From assembly GCF_001625305.1 (NCBI RefSeq), contig NW_017804254.1:1572399-1636398 (forward strand): a stretch of 64,000 nt of DNA, read 5' to 3'. Below the pieces are notes generated by a model. That model had not been told where the DNA came from. It searched no databases and saw only the letters and a list, made by a program, of their open reading frames with translations. Every line of letters begins with the position of its first letter. Within the stretch, counting starts at the first letter, position 1. Positions 10,966 to 21,701 of this stretch are shown piece after piece. Source of the stretch: Branchiostoma belcheri (taxonomy: Eukaryota; Chordata; Leptocardii; Amphioxiformes; Branchiostomatidae). Made by a program: the position numbers and the translations under genes.

Positions 10966-12577
10966 CTATGTTAGGACTAGAGCTAGCCACACTACAAGCT
11001 AGCCATACAAGCTAGGCATGCTACAAACTCGCCACGCTACAAGCTAGGCATGCTAAATCTAGCAACACTACAAGCTATAAGCACCAGAGATGCTACAAAG
11101 CTAGTCATGCTACAAGCTAGCCACGCTACCAACTAAAAAGTGCAAGATAGCCACACTACAAACTAGCCATGCTACAAGATAGCAATGATACAAGACAGCT
11201 ATAAGACTACAAAACAGCCACGCTACAAGCTAGCCAAGCTACAAGCTATAGCGCTAGCCACACAGTGACTACAAGCTAGTCACACTAAAAGCTTGCCTTG
11301 GGTACTAGCTACAAGTTAGCCACTACAACCTAGCCACACTACAAGTTAGCCACTACAACCTAGCCACACTACAAGCTAACCACGCTACAGGCTAGCCACG
11401 CTACAAACCAGCTGGTAACACTAGCTAGCTCACCTGCCAGAACCAGGTCCCTTGTACCAGTGTGAATGCTGCCCTGACCATGGGCAGGAGTAAGGTGTTA
11501 GGCCTCCAGGCCTCCAGGCTACTGACCGTCACACACGGCGCCACGGCCAGCAGCAACAGCTTGTGCAGACGGACGTCCAGGTCAGCGCGCCCGTGTAGGT
11601 GGTAGAAAAATAGCACCCCTTCCACCGCATACGCCAGGGACATGGAGAGGTGGTCTATCCCGCTGGGTACGGGCGCCTTCAGGGCAATGAGGACGTCGAA
11701 GAAGCCGCTGAGGGCGAAGAAAAGGTACATGGTGGTGTGCTGCCAGTTTCCCAGCATGTGGAACTGACCGGTGACTGGGTCAATGAGTGTCCAGTGGGCG
11801 GCCATCTGCTCACCCAACAGACCTGCAACACAGACAGGCTGGTCAAGTGGATATAATGAATATAACCAAGGAGGTATGGCCTAGGGAAAAAGTTGTGTTT
11901 CCTGTTTCAGTCCTTTTTTTAGGGTCGGAGGTAAGGATTATCTTTTTTTAAATAATTTTTTAGACTTTGGCGATATCTAGTGATCCAATGTACAATACAA
12001 TCCTGTTGTCATCATTGAACGGAACCTAAGGCTTAGTGGGTGTGTTTATAAAATTCATGCACTTTTTTCTACAGCACCAGGAAATATTTATAAATTATCA
12101 TGAGTAGAACATGTTGGAAAACCGATTGTACAACGTTTCACCACTAAGTGACAGATCATGGAGCTAGAAAAGGTCGATCAGCTCGAAAAATTCTTGTCCC
12201 TTGCAGGGATCCCCATCAAAAAAGAGATATGCACACGGAATCTGCGAGAATGACAAAAATATGTAAAAGAAGAGAACATTTTTGGCGCCTAGTTTTGGCA
12301 CCAATAACCACACACAAAAACTGCCTTTACTGAATAACTGACGATGCATAACTTATCCTCTGTTACCTGTTAATGGGAATAAGATCTTGCACAGTCCTTC
12401 CATCGGAACCCTGCTCAGGAAGCGACACAGGAGAGGGGCGTTCTTCCAGCAGACAGCAGAGCTGGTCTTTCGGCCTCCCATCCGACTGGCCCACATCACG
12501 GAATACCTGATGGTCCACCAAATGGCGAAGAACAAGAAGATGCTGCCTGGTGTAGCATGGCCTGGAAAATTACCCAT
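10597..12577 (-). CDS. TMEM45: TMEM45-like (DUF716) multipass membrane protein, copy C, complete
   Basis: Coding exons on the minus strand: 12577-12367 (ATG at 12577, acceptor TTTTTTCAG just before ACAACC-ATG), 11822-11434 and 10842-10597. GT-AG introns; 846 nt, 281 aa. N-terminus MGNFPGHATPGSIFLFFAIW. Exon 2 carries HWTLIDPVTGQFH, NWQHTTM, FFYHLHGR and LVQGTWFWQ. The last exon gives VGWILYPPFPGHEWD and ends SDSELD. Protein and intron sequence are closest to copy D (for example RMGGRKTSSAVC in both), indicating a recent tandem duplication with a period of about 5.3 kb. Intron 2 holds a long AT dinucleotide tract and a CTACAAGCTAGCCAC minisatellite. The same family role caveat applies: a membrane protein without an established activity. 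Confidence 0.9.
10880..10961. repeat. (AT)n microsatellite in intron 2 of copy C
   Basis: About 80 bp of uninterrupted AT dinucleotide. The paralogous position in copy D (around 16505) has only a short TTTATATAC, so the expansion postdates the C/D duplication or was lost in D. Confidence 0.95.
10970..11410. repeat. CTACAAGCTAGCCAC minisatellite in intron 2 of copy C
   Basis: About 25 degenerate repeats of a roughly 16-bp unit close to GCTAGCCACGCTACAA, with variants (TAGGCATG, TAGTCAC, TAGCAATG). A shorter array of the same unit occupies the same intron of copy D (16605-16808). No coding potential. Confidence 0.9.
12160..12222 (+). repeat. Element segment shared with intron 2 of copy B, inverted
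   Basis: GAGCTAGAAAAGGTCGATCAGCTCGAA followed by CCCTTGCAGGGA matches the complement of 7170-7215 in copy B. It could translate as (V/L)EKVxQLEKF.SLAG in both places, but the frame closes quickly, so this is most likely transposon-derived rather than an exon. The source family is not recognised. Confidence 0.35.
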
Positions 12578-12609
12578 GGTTGTCTGAAAAAAGGACAATA
12601 CAGAAGGTT

Positions 12610-13460
12610 AGCACAAGGAAGTTCCTATTATATACTATTAGATGCACATTATCCTGGTGTCATCCTATTTGTTTAACAGGGCCCTCATACTGACCCTAGT
12701 GTAGTAGTAGTAGTTAAAATAAACATTGCTAAAAATTACACTCTAGTCTAGGTGTAGTAGCAGGAAGTAGTAGGATGGCAACCAGGCATGAGGATAGCAC
12801 ACGAGAGTACTGTTACGTATGTAAAGTGGCACCAGTGGCCTTGTGTTGAATCTAGAGGCCATGTGTTTGAATCCTGAACAAGTCCTGATGTTTTACCCTT
12901 ACTAGTAATGAAAGGAATTTAGGTCAGTATAAACTTGAACAAGAATGCCAACTCTCATAATTGACACGATGACCCTGTCAACAGTGCAAAATTTTCTGTT
13001 CTTGACAGGATCATCCTTTTAACAGCGCATATTTTCAATACTAGTAGTGTAGTAGTACATAACCCGGGATTGAACACATATGACCTCTCAACTGCATGAG
13101 CTACTGTACACTAGTAATACCGGTAGTACTAGTTCACAATTCATGGATGGATTCAAAGGAATCCTGTGCTTTGTGTCAATATTAAAGACGATATGACTGT
13201 CAATAGTCATGATTGCCATATTACTAGCTTTTGTCCTTATTTTACGTGGTACCGGTCTTGGCAGGTTATCCGGCAGAGTAATAAGTTACGAACGTTTACT
13301 TTAACCTGATAGACCCCCCTGTTCCTACCCGCGGCGACTGTTGTAGGGCCTCTCTCTTGCTTGCAGTCTTTTACATTAGCCACAAACATGCGATCCTCAG
13401 TGCCGGAACACTTCGAGTCGGAACTCTGCACGTCGCTGGATTCCTAACAGACTTACCTAG
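12610..13460. other. Upstream region of copy C, paralogous to 17930-18640 upstream of copy D, with a tRNA-like SINE fragment
   Basis: Long blocks match upstream of copy D (GGACAATACAGAAGGTTAGCACAAGG, GCACCAGTGGCCTTGTGTTGAATCTAGAGG and others), so the duplication unit includes at least 0.9 kb of 5' flank. At 13056-13110 the complement reads TAGCTCATGCAGTTGAGAGG ... GTTCAATCCCGGG, which resembles tRNA box A and box B of a tRNA-derived SINE. A candidate minus-strand donor CTAG|GTAAGTC at about 13452 could end a 5' UTR exon. No coding exon is seen. Confidence 0.5.
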
Positions 13461-13602
13461 TGTGCCGGGGTATTTTGCGCGTCAACCAGCCCCTGCGCGA
13501 GTCGTACCACCACTACTTGCTACTTGCGATCGCTCCCTGTGTATTCATAGGCCGAGTGGCCGCCAGCGTCTTGGTCAGCAGCGCGCCGAATCGGCCGCTT
13601 TC

Positions 13603-13663
13603 AAATGTGTCACTACTTTTCTGATAAGCCTTTTCTATGGATCCGAAAAGTAGTGACACATTT
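13603..13663. repeat. Hairpin with 19-bp perfect stem
   Basis: AAATGTGTCACTACTTTTC at 13603-13621 pairs exactly with GAAAAGTAGTGACACATTT at 13645-13663 across a 23-nt loop. It is isolated in intergenic DNA. Foldback-element remains or a structured RNA segment are both possible; there is no way to choose from sequence. Confidence 0.65.
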
Positions 13664-14880
13664 TACGCATAATCAATGAGAAACATTTACAATTCCTTAA
13701 TTGAAAATGATATTCATGTTGTAATATCTATATCTTACATTTGATTGCAAGTCTTACATATAGTAAATCTAAAATGCCAGAAACATAATTAAATATCACA
13801 CTTTACATTATTGCAATACATGTTGCAATACATTGTCAATAAAACATTGGCCAAAAATCCATGACTGAGCTGCAGAAAAAGAAGTACATTTGTACAATGT
13901 AATAAAATCCCACTCTTGATCATCATCTACAAAATGCCATTGATTCTAACCTATAATACACAACTAGAGTTAACTATCATTGCAAGAATGGTAAAATTGC
14001 AGTTTCCAATACAATTTACATAGACTATAGCACAAGACAGAAACAAAATATCTTCATACAATACAAAGTATTGATCCTGTTGATCACATTAGGCAGCAAA
14101 AACTTTGAGATATCTTTTTTTTATCATTCAAAATCAAGTACATACTGAACCAATCCAAATAAAGGATAGTGGTCTATAAGGCACTTCGCAATGGCATCAT
14201 TGTGGCAGACTAGCCCATTGATGTCATGAATTACTGATACAAATATATTTATGCAATTTGAGGTAGGCTGGCCATTGCTGCTCATTAATGTGTGAGGAAC
14301 TACAAGATCAAGTACACTGAGCCTGTACAAGTACATTTCTATCAAATTTTAACATATCTGCAAAATTTACATATCTAATTTAGACCAAAGATGTCATCAA
14401 GCTATCTAAAATAAGTACAGGTTTTGACAAAATTTGGCAGGTGCAACCAAATTACATACAAAGCTTGCAAAGTGACCAGATCCAGAGTGACACGGGGCTT
14501 ACTCTAAGAGAAGCAGAGACTATTGCCCTTGATAGAGCTGGCTGGAGGAACCTGATGGAGGGGAGCAAGGGGCCATTACCTGGCCTTTGCATATTGGCAG
14601 GTAGGCAGGCTTGCAAAGTTGTTGAAGAATGCTGTAAATTGCAAAATGTTTGTGTAGTGGTTTAATTTTTGCGGTGGCCCCTTACTGCAAAATCAGAACA
14701 CAGCATATTTGTGTTTTGCAATTCTGCTGCACTACAGAATTGCTTCAAACTCAAATGCCTCAAAAAACCTCCTTTTCCCTGCTACTACAAAATAAAACCA
14801 CTGCAAAAGTCAATATACACTTAAAGTACATACTGCAATTCTAGTCACTTCACCACTTTTTCATGACAAATATATTTTCT
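13664..14880. other. Intergenic DNA between TMEM45-like copies C and D, nothing recognised
   Basis: AT-rich sequence with short ORFs only. No splice-flanked exon, protein motif or repeat terminus was recognised. Confidence 0.4.
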
Positions 14881-14885
14881 TCTCT

Positions 14886-15266
14886 AAGGCCACACCAATT
14901 TAATTTGTTGGTTCTCGGATTCGCCTCTTGGTTTTTTTCTGATTTGCAAAAAAAAAAAAAAAATTTGATTCTGGTCCTGAATCAACTGAAAATCATGTTT
15001 TGCCCCCCAACAGTTGAGGAAAGTCCTTTTCTTCCTAGTTGTTACAGTTTTCCCATCTATTATTGCAGTGGTTTGATTAAAAGTTCAAAATTCAATGTTT
15101 AAATTTTAACCCAGCCTTTTGTGTTGACTACATGGCTCATTTTGTAGCATTTAAGCCTATAATAGGATGCCTAGACCTGTTTTTATTTTATTTTTTTTCG
15201 CCCTGTCGCTTCATATTTTTTCTGAAAAAATCTGAGAACCAAGAAATTAAATTGGTGTGGCCTAAT
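14886..15266. mobile_element. MITE of the TAAGGCCACACCAA family (copy 1)
   Basis: It begins TAAGGCCACACCAATTTAAT and ends with the inverted terminus ATTAAATTGGTGTGGCCTAA, so the terminal inverted repeats exceed 18 bp. The internal sequence is nearly identical to 45884-46262. Further copies or ends are at 29863-30250, 30720-31206, 43573-43958, 50836-51216 and 55641-55787. No transposase, so non-autonomous. The superfamily is uncertain. Confidence 0.85.
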
Positions 15267-16221
15267 GACACATTCAAAGCTGTGTCCCATCTTTCCACTG
15301 CTTCCCATGATAGATTTAATACATCTTAACATTGCAACATGGTTAAGAGAAAAACACGAGTAACACGTAAACTATTATGATACAATTATGATCATTAACT
15401 GTATTGTAACAATTAAGAGATTGCAGTTAAATGACTTGTCAACATAACTTTCCCCTACAAATACCTACCGAAGTCATACATTTAACTACAATTGTGTAAC
15501 TATAAATTTCTATTGTCTACTGTACAATAGCTTTTAATTACTATAAATGTTTATTGTGCACTGTACAATGCAAAGAAAAAGCTTTATCTATCTATGATCA
15601 AGGTGGAATCTCAAAAAGGCACATTCAAATTTGTACACAATTCCCTGTTCATTTTCTTTCATATCAACTGTTTACTCCAATGAATAGATAATATGATAAA
15701 TCAATCATGTCACATTTTAAAAATAATCTAAGTAACAAATTAGAATGAGAAGTTACAACACACACAGATCTCAAAACATACACGTAAATATGAATTTTTT
15801 CGCACTGTAAGAGATAAAAAGCACAGTAATACTGTTACAGTAGTACTTTCCCTTTAGGCCAATGTCACAATTTCCAAATGAATTATCAAATTAGAATAAG
15901 ACATTATAACACACTCAGACCTTTGTACATACATAAGTCAAATAAAAAAGAGTATGTCTTCCATGTTTTCAGTTGTAAGTGATAAAAAGTTGAAAAGCAT
16001 CAATATCAGATTCTGTTAGTGTTAATTATGGTTATGAATCTTCATTGTATGTTCATGCCCATGGGGCGAAATGCACACATAGATCTATGAAACAACAGCT
16101 GCACGGAATGCATGAAGCACTTCTAGCAAATACATGTATAGTTTTAACACTTTGGGATCCTTGCATCAGACAGAATTTTTGATATTGCTCATCTGATGTT
16201 GACGGATTGAAAAGACTTTCA
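15267..16221. other. Intergenic DNA and probable 3' UTR side of copy D
   Basis: No coding exon. TTTATT (AATAAA on the minus strand) at about 15547 could be a distal poly(A) signal for copy D, about 670 bp past its stop, but this is weak. The 16055-16221 segment is closely related to 10440-10596 beside copy C, so the duplication extends past the last exon. Confidence 0.4.
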
Positions 16222-17895
16222 TCAGTCCAGTTCTGAGTCGGAGTGTGTCTGTAACATGTGAGAAGACAGCGGTCCCAGCTCCAGCTCGGTACCTCTCTGC
16301 TTCTCCTTGGCTTGGTAGATGTGATAAACCACTGTGTAGACAACACACATGAAGAGCAGGATGCCCAGTATGTGCCAACAGAAAGCCATGGAGACAAACA
16401 TCATGTTTTCATGACTCTCCAGGTCCCACTCATGGCCAGGAAAGGGAGGATACAAAATCCACCCAACCTACAGGAACAGATAATATAATACATCAGGTTT
16501 AAAAGGATTTATATACAGTTATGTCAGGGCTAGAAATCCTTTTTCTATGCATACCTGCACTTCAAGTACACGTACACACCAACTTAGCCATAGTTCAATC
16601 TTTCCATGCTACAAGCTAGCCACGCTACATGCTAGCCACGCTACAAACTAGCCATGCTACAAGCTAGCCATGCTACAAACTAGACACGCTACAAGCTAGT
16701 CACGCTACAAACTAGCCACGCTACAAACTAGCCACGGTACAAACTAGCCACACTAAAAGCTAGCCAAGTACTACAAGCTAGCCACTACAAGCTAGCCACG
16801 CTACAAACCAGCTGGTGACACTAGCTGAAGCTCACCTGCCAGAACCAGGTCCCTTGTACCAGTGTGAATGCCGTCCTGACCATGGGCAGGAGTAAGGTGT
16901 CGGGCCTCCAGGTCTCCAGACCGCTGACCGTCACACACGGCGCCACGGCCAGCAGCAGCAGCTTGTGCAGACGGACGTCCAGGTCAGCGCGGCCATGCAG
17001 GTGGTAGAAGAACAGCACCCCTTCCACCGCAAATGCCAGGGACATGGAGAGGTGGTCTATCCCGCTGGGTACGGGTGCCTTCAGGGCAATGAGGACGTCA
17101 CAGAAGCCGTTGAGGGCAAAGAAAAGGTACATGGTGGTGTGCTGCCAGTTTCCCAGCATGTGGAACTGACCGGTGACTGGGTCAATGAGTGTCCAGTGGG
17201 CGGCTATCTGTTCACACAACAACCCTGCAACATATGTACAGTCAGGCTGGTCAAACATAGGGAAGAAAATACCCTGTACAATTCTGTGATTAATCTTGGG
17301 GAAAACTGAACATTCTAGAAAAGTTGGAAGAACAACTTCACAACCTCAAGTCCAAAGGTGATTATAGACAGAATACATCTTGCTATCACATTGCCTAGGG
17401 ATATATCAAAGAGCACGAATATAGTACTACATCGTGTTGAACAAATGTGTTGAAAACCTGGGATTTGTTGACAAATTGGCTTTATTTTGGCCGGGAATAC
17501 CAGATTAGTTCAAGACATAATGTGCTGGAAACAGATAAACACAACGTCATCATGGAAATTTCTGCTAAAATGACAAAAACATGTAAAAGAAACGAATGCT
17601 TCTAGTTTTGGCACCAATAATCTTACAAAAACTACATTTACTGAAGCCAAGAACTGATGACACAGAACTATCTTTATCTGGTACCTGCTAATGCGAATAT
17701 GATCTTGCACAGTCCTTCCACAGGAACCCTGCTCAGGAAGCGACACACCAGCGGGGCGTTCTTACAGCAGACAGCAGAGCTGGTCTTCCGGCCTCCCATC
17801 CGACTGGCCCACATGACAGAATATCTGATGGTCCACCAAATAGCGAAGAGCAAGAAAAAGCTGCCTGGTGCAGCATGGCCAACTAAATTACCCAT
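16222..17895 (-). CDS. TMEM45: TMEM45-like (DUF716) multipass membrane protein, copy D, complete
   Basis: Coding exons on the minus strand: 17895-17685 (ATG at 17895), 17224-16836 and 16467-16222. GT-AG introns; 846 nt, 281 aa. N-terminus MGNLVGHAAPGSFFLLFAIW, then WTIRYSVMWASRMGGRKTSS. Exon 2 carries HWTLIDPVTGQFHMLGNW, QHTTMYLFFALNGF and FYHLHGRADLD. The last exon ends HSDSELD. It differs from copy C mostly by conservative changes (Cys-Glu-Gln for Gly-Glu-Gln at the start of exon 2; NLVGHAA for NFPGHAT). Intron 2 carries the same minisatellite family as copy C. The upstream noncoding exon is uncertain. Confidence 0.9.
16600..16808. repeat. CTACAAGCTAGCCAC minisatellite in intron 2 of copy D
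   Basis: About 12 units of the 15-17 bp repeat seen in copy C at 10970-11410, in the same place relative to exon 2. On the gene strand the unit reads TTGTAGCGTGGCTAGC. The array length differs between paralogues, as expected for a fast-evolving minisatellite. Confidence 0.9.
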
Positions 17896-17929
17896 GGTTG
17901 TCTGAAAAAAGGACAATACAGAAGGTTAG

Positions 17930-18640
17930 CACAAGGAAGTTAGTCCCTAAATATACTACTATATAGAGGCACAATATCCTGGGTGTCATCCTATTTTTTA
18001 ATGGGGCCCTCAGTCATACTGACCCTAAAAGTAGTGTAGTAAGTAGTAGTGGTAAAATAAACATTGCTAAAAATTATACTCTAGGTATAGTAGTAGGAAG
18101 TAGTAGGATGGCAACCAGGCATGAGGATAGCAGCGTTACGTATGTAAAGTGGCACCAGTGGCCTTGTGTTGAATCTAGAGGTCATGTGCTTGAATCCTGA
18201 ACAAGTCCTGATGTTTTACCCTTACTAGTAATGAAAGGAATTTAGGTCAGTATAAACTTGAACTTGAAACAAGAATGTCAACTCTTATATTTAACAGGAT
18301 GACCCTGTCAATGTTGCAAATTTTTTATTTATTTAACAGTGCATATTTTCAATGGTACATAACCCAGGATTAAACCCCTGTGACCACTCAACTGCCTGAG
18401 CTACACTAGTAGTACCGGTAGTACTGGTTCGTAATCACAGATTGGATGGATTCAAAGGAATTCCTGTGCTTGGTGTCAATAAGATGTTTTTTGTGCTATA
18501 ATGATCTGACTGTCAATAGTTATTGCCATATTACTGGCTTTTGTATCTTTTTTTACCTGGTCTTGGCAGGTTATCTGGCAGAGCATTTTAACCTCCTTGG
18601 GCAGAGTGATAAATAAACGTTTACTTTAACCTGCTAGACC
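17930..18640. other. Upstream region of copy D, paralogous to the flank of copy C
   Basis: It matches 12605-13320 block by block with indels and includes the tRNA-like fragment at 18357-18412 (complement GTTTAATCCTGGG as a box-B-like motif). No coding exon was seen. The two flanks lose similarity at about 18640 / 13330. Confidence 0.55.
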
Positions 18641-18665
18641 CACCCTGTCCTCAGAGTCACTGGAC

Positions 18666-18865
18666 TAGTCTCCATCAGACTACTCCTTTGAAGGCTGAAT
18701 AAATAGTAGAAATCGGTGTAAAAAGGAACGTAGCTGGACAAGGGGAGTTAGCCGGCCATAGAGGTATACCATACAAGGTCCAATGTGCCTGCTACGTGTA
18801 CAGTCCTTTTTAGACCGATTTACAGTATATTTATTCAGCCTGCAAAGGAGTCTGGTGGAGACTTA
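18666..18865. mobile_element. Degenerate foldback element upstream of copy D
   Basis: TAGTCTCCATCAGACT plus CTCCTTTGAAGGCTGAATAAAT at the left pairs with ATTTATTCAGCCTGCAAAGGAG plus TCTGGTGGAGACTTA at the right, with a few mismatches. It is about 200 bp. No clear target duplication was found. The right end also supplies a minus-strand GTAAGT that could pass for a splice donor of a leader exon of copy D, so that leader was not called. Confidence 0.65.
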
Positions 18866-20185
18866 CCGAGGCCAACCGCTCTTTATCTCTACACCTTCAC
18901 TACAGCCATGATTCTGAGGATCACATAACGGGTCTACTGGAGACATTGACCTCCCCATTGTCACATCAGCTGTGATGGGGTCAGAAGTGTCCGTTACGGC
19001 GCGCCAATCCCCACCATTCATAAATCTCGGATCGTTTCAAAATAACGCTTCAGAAGGATAGAAATTATACGTTCCTCACCTTATTTCGTAGAGTTAGTTC
19101 TCCAACACACAGTCAGTACTGCCAGGCCTTTCGATCCTATCTAAAATCTAAATCAGTGTGCGTGTGTAGAACTGCACGTAAGCACTAGGAGGATCCTAGT
19201 AACTCATAACGTCACCTGGATACACCTGTACGTACGTACGGCCCTGTACCGCTGGGGTCACCCCCATAACCCGGAAGTACTAACTTTTACCTTGTGACCT
19301 GGATATTCCATTGGTAGTCAGGGGGTGGGGTGGATGCCATGGATCATTAATTTCCTGAGAGTATGGGTCTGCATTACACAATCGGTGCTTCCAGGCCTTT
19401 CACTGTTCTTGACCAGGGTTCTTGACTAAATCAAGGAGCTTTAGATTTTAGGGCAACGGCACATACGTCCTGTCACAGTACAAAAAGCACGTTGAAACCC
19501 TATCCCGGCCCGGCCCATTCTGTGAACAGGTGTATAATAAGTCAGGCGGCTTCCCTAGTTGGTCCTGTATAAGTTAAACAATTTAAACAGGAGACGAGTG
19601 TAAAAAAAAAAGGCGTGGCGAATCTTCTTGAATCGGGAGTTTTTGCTGGCAGTCTTCAGAGCCTCCAGATTCAAGAGACGCTAGAATGTCAATAAGTCTT
19701 ACTCATAGTATCATAGTATGCACCATTTTTAGGATCACCCTAAACTGTTCCAAGCTTTTCTTGTGAAAACCTACCTCCCATGGTGTGAAAAGCTGTAACC
19801 TTCGGTTGGTTTTATATATGATAACAGCCAGGAGTTGTTCAATTTGTGTAACGGTTGACGCAATGCAATGTTATATTACATGCATGTAGTGATTTGAAGT
19901 ACATGTATTTCTCTTTTCTTTGTTTTTTGATTGCTCAGCCGCAACGACTCACGGGCATCACTCCAAAGTTCATCGGTAGCGGCAAATACAATGTACTAGA
20001 AATACTTGTAACGGAAAGTTCTTCTTCGGGTGGTTTGCACAGCACTCATTTACACTGACTAGACTAGTCTCCGGCGGCTCCTGACTGATTCGCAACCTTG
20101 TGCCGCGCCGACTCTCTCACGAATTGATATTGACTTTAATAAACACCTTGTTTGGACATAATAGGCAACTTTAAAAGGCGAGGCG
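18866..20185. other. Intergenic DNA between copy D and the ferlin gene
   Basis: No exon recognised. It contains scattered short inverted repeats and the motif TAGTCTCCGGCGGCTCCTGAC at about 20066, which resembles the terminus of the 18666-18865 element. The promoter of copy D may lie in its left part. Confidence 0.35.
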
Positions 20186-20593
20186 TCTATTTCGTTTTTT
20201 TTTTAAATCCGGCTAATCCACTGACTTGTATATGTTGTAGATATACAAAGTTGGGGTCAAAGTTGGCTTCAACGGGCACGGCTATTACGATTCTTCTGTG
20301 TTTTGGGTTCTGACGGTTACGTTGGAAGACTGTCACGACGTCGGGGTGGTTAGCACACGTTCTAACCAACCAACCAACCAACCACCCACCCACCCGCACG
20401 CCCGGCCCCGGTAAGGAATTAAAAGGGATTCGAAATGTTCTGGAGTGAACTGTGGATGGGTTGGGAACTGGTTGAGATTTAACCCCCGAACACGCTCTGA
20501 CCACTGCTGATCTATTCCCAATCCAATCACCAGCCAACGATTTGGCACCCGAATTCCATTCGGCTGGCGCACTGACGAACACCAACCAACCAC

Positions 20594-20780
20594 TACTCTC
20601 CAAGCAGAGGTTTGGGTTTTGGGGGTATTTTTAGCGTGTTTTAGGCTTTTTTTATCGGGGTTTCTCTTTTGCACTGAATTGGTGGGGGAAAAAATTCAGT
20701 GCAAAAGAGAAACCCCGATAAAAAAGCCTAAAACACGCTAAAAANNNNNNNNNNNNNNNNNNNNGTCTGCTTGGAGAGTA
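20594..20780. mobile_element. Foldback MITE of the CTCCAAGCAGA family, copy 1, containing an assembly gap
   Basis: The left terminus TACTCTCCAAGCAGAGG and right terminus TCTGCTTGGAGAGTA are inverted. The arms (for example TTTTTAGCGTGTTTTAGGC and its complement) pair over almost the full length around a short centre near 20680. An 8-bp direct repeat CCAACCAC flanks the element (20586-20593 and 20781-20788), or 9 bp if one ambiguous A is counted. A run of 20 Ns (20745-20764) sits in the right arm where the complement of the left arm predicts about 19 bases. Confidence 0.8.
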
Positions 20781-20949
20781 CCAACCACAGCCGACCTTGC
20801 TCCCGACCTACTCCCAACCATCGGGTGGGGAGTTCGGTAGAGTTCGGGAGGCCATACTCGGTTCTGGGTGACAGTGTCTGTGTTAGCGTTCACGTAGTGA
20901 GGCGGACCTTCCATCTGCTTGGAGATTAGGACAGCCAGTCCAATGATGA

Positions 20950-21140
20950 TACTCTACAAGCAGAGGTTTGGGTTTTGGCTTATTTTGGGCGTGTTTTTAT
21001 GCTTTTTTATCGGACTTTCTTTTATGCATCGGTATCTTTTTTTTTGTTACCGCGGCTTGGTTTGGCGTAAAAAAAAGATACCAGTGCAAACAAAACACGC
21101 CCCAAAATAAGCCAAAACCCAAACCTCTGCTTGGAGAGTA
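20950..21140. mobile_element. Foldback MITE of the CTCCAAGCAGA family, copy 2
   Basis: The left terminus TACTCTACAAGCAGAGGTTT pairs with the right terminus AAACCTCTGCTTGGAGAGTA. The arms continue as GGGTTTTGGCTTATTTTGGGCGTG and the matching complement, then diverge at the centre. The target duplication is imperfect (GATGAT on both sides). A solo right end of a relative (CATCTGCTTGGAGATTA) is at 20912-20928. Confidence 0.8.
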
Positions 21141-21589
21141 GATGATAAATCTTTCATGGAGTGTAAGTTGCATGCCAGTGAAGTCCGCCCCCGAGATTCC
21201 GCACTTCCCAGCTTATCATTACGTTTTCCAGACGGGGTCAGACAGGATCATCCTCAAGCCAGCCTGGATTTGGTTTTGTAGTCTGACGTCAGTAGTTGTA
21301 CCCTTTACAGCTGGAAAGTCCTTTCATTTATGTCCTCATAAAAGATAAATGTCAGTAAATTTAGCGTTTGTCTTGGGTCATCGCACAGGCATGACAGGGG
21401 GGACTGGCAACGAGCCAAGTGTTCACCGGGGCTAGCTAGGCCCTTGGGCAGTTCTAGGGACGAACAACGCCCTCGCATTTCCTGCAGTTCCAGTCCACAC
21501 AGCCTTGGATGGTTGGATATACCCTCTACTGACAGGGTCTTGTACAGAGGGCCATCGGCCGGGAGATTCGTGGTGAGTGCAGGGCCGCC

Positions 21590-21701
21590 ATGGCTCCGCC
21601 GGCGACGACGTCGATACAGATCCAGATCAACGCCGCACAGAATCTCCAGAACACCGACACGTTCGGGAAAAGCGACCCGTACTGCGAGATCGAATACAAA
21701 G
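21590..21701 (+). CDS. DYSF/MYOF: Ferlin candidate alternative first coding exon 1a (C2A N-terminal half)
   Basis: ATG at 21590 is in a perfect Kozak context (GCCGCCATGG). The exon encodes 37 residues plus one base: MAPPATTSIQIQIN, then a NLQNTDTFGKSDPY loop. It ends AAAG|GTATTA in phase 1, the same phase as exon 1b, and would continue in frame into exon 2 at 25939. The spacing L-x3-D-x2-G-x-S-D-P-Y equals the classical C2 Ca2+-binding loop 1, with both aspartates present. Inference: an alternative promoter and first exon of the ferlin, placed as in mammalian DYSF, which also has two first exons encoding the start of C2A. Alternatives: a dead duplicated exon, or the first exon of an otherwise missing gene. 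Immediately past the donor lies a palindromic transposon. Confidence 0.7.

Noticed and set aside
18866..18950. 5' UTR exon of TMEM45-like copy D ending at a minus-strand GTAAGT
   Set aside because: The GTAAGTCTCCACCAG is the terminus of a foldback element (18666-18865), so the match to a donor may be chance. There is no support comparable to copy B.
20187..20674. Two overlapping minus-strand ORFs of 113 and 138 codons near the foldback elements
   Set aside because: They include a GGTTGGTTGG-type run and part of a MITE arm. No domain, splice-flanked exon or conserved motif is recognised.
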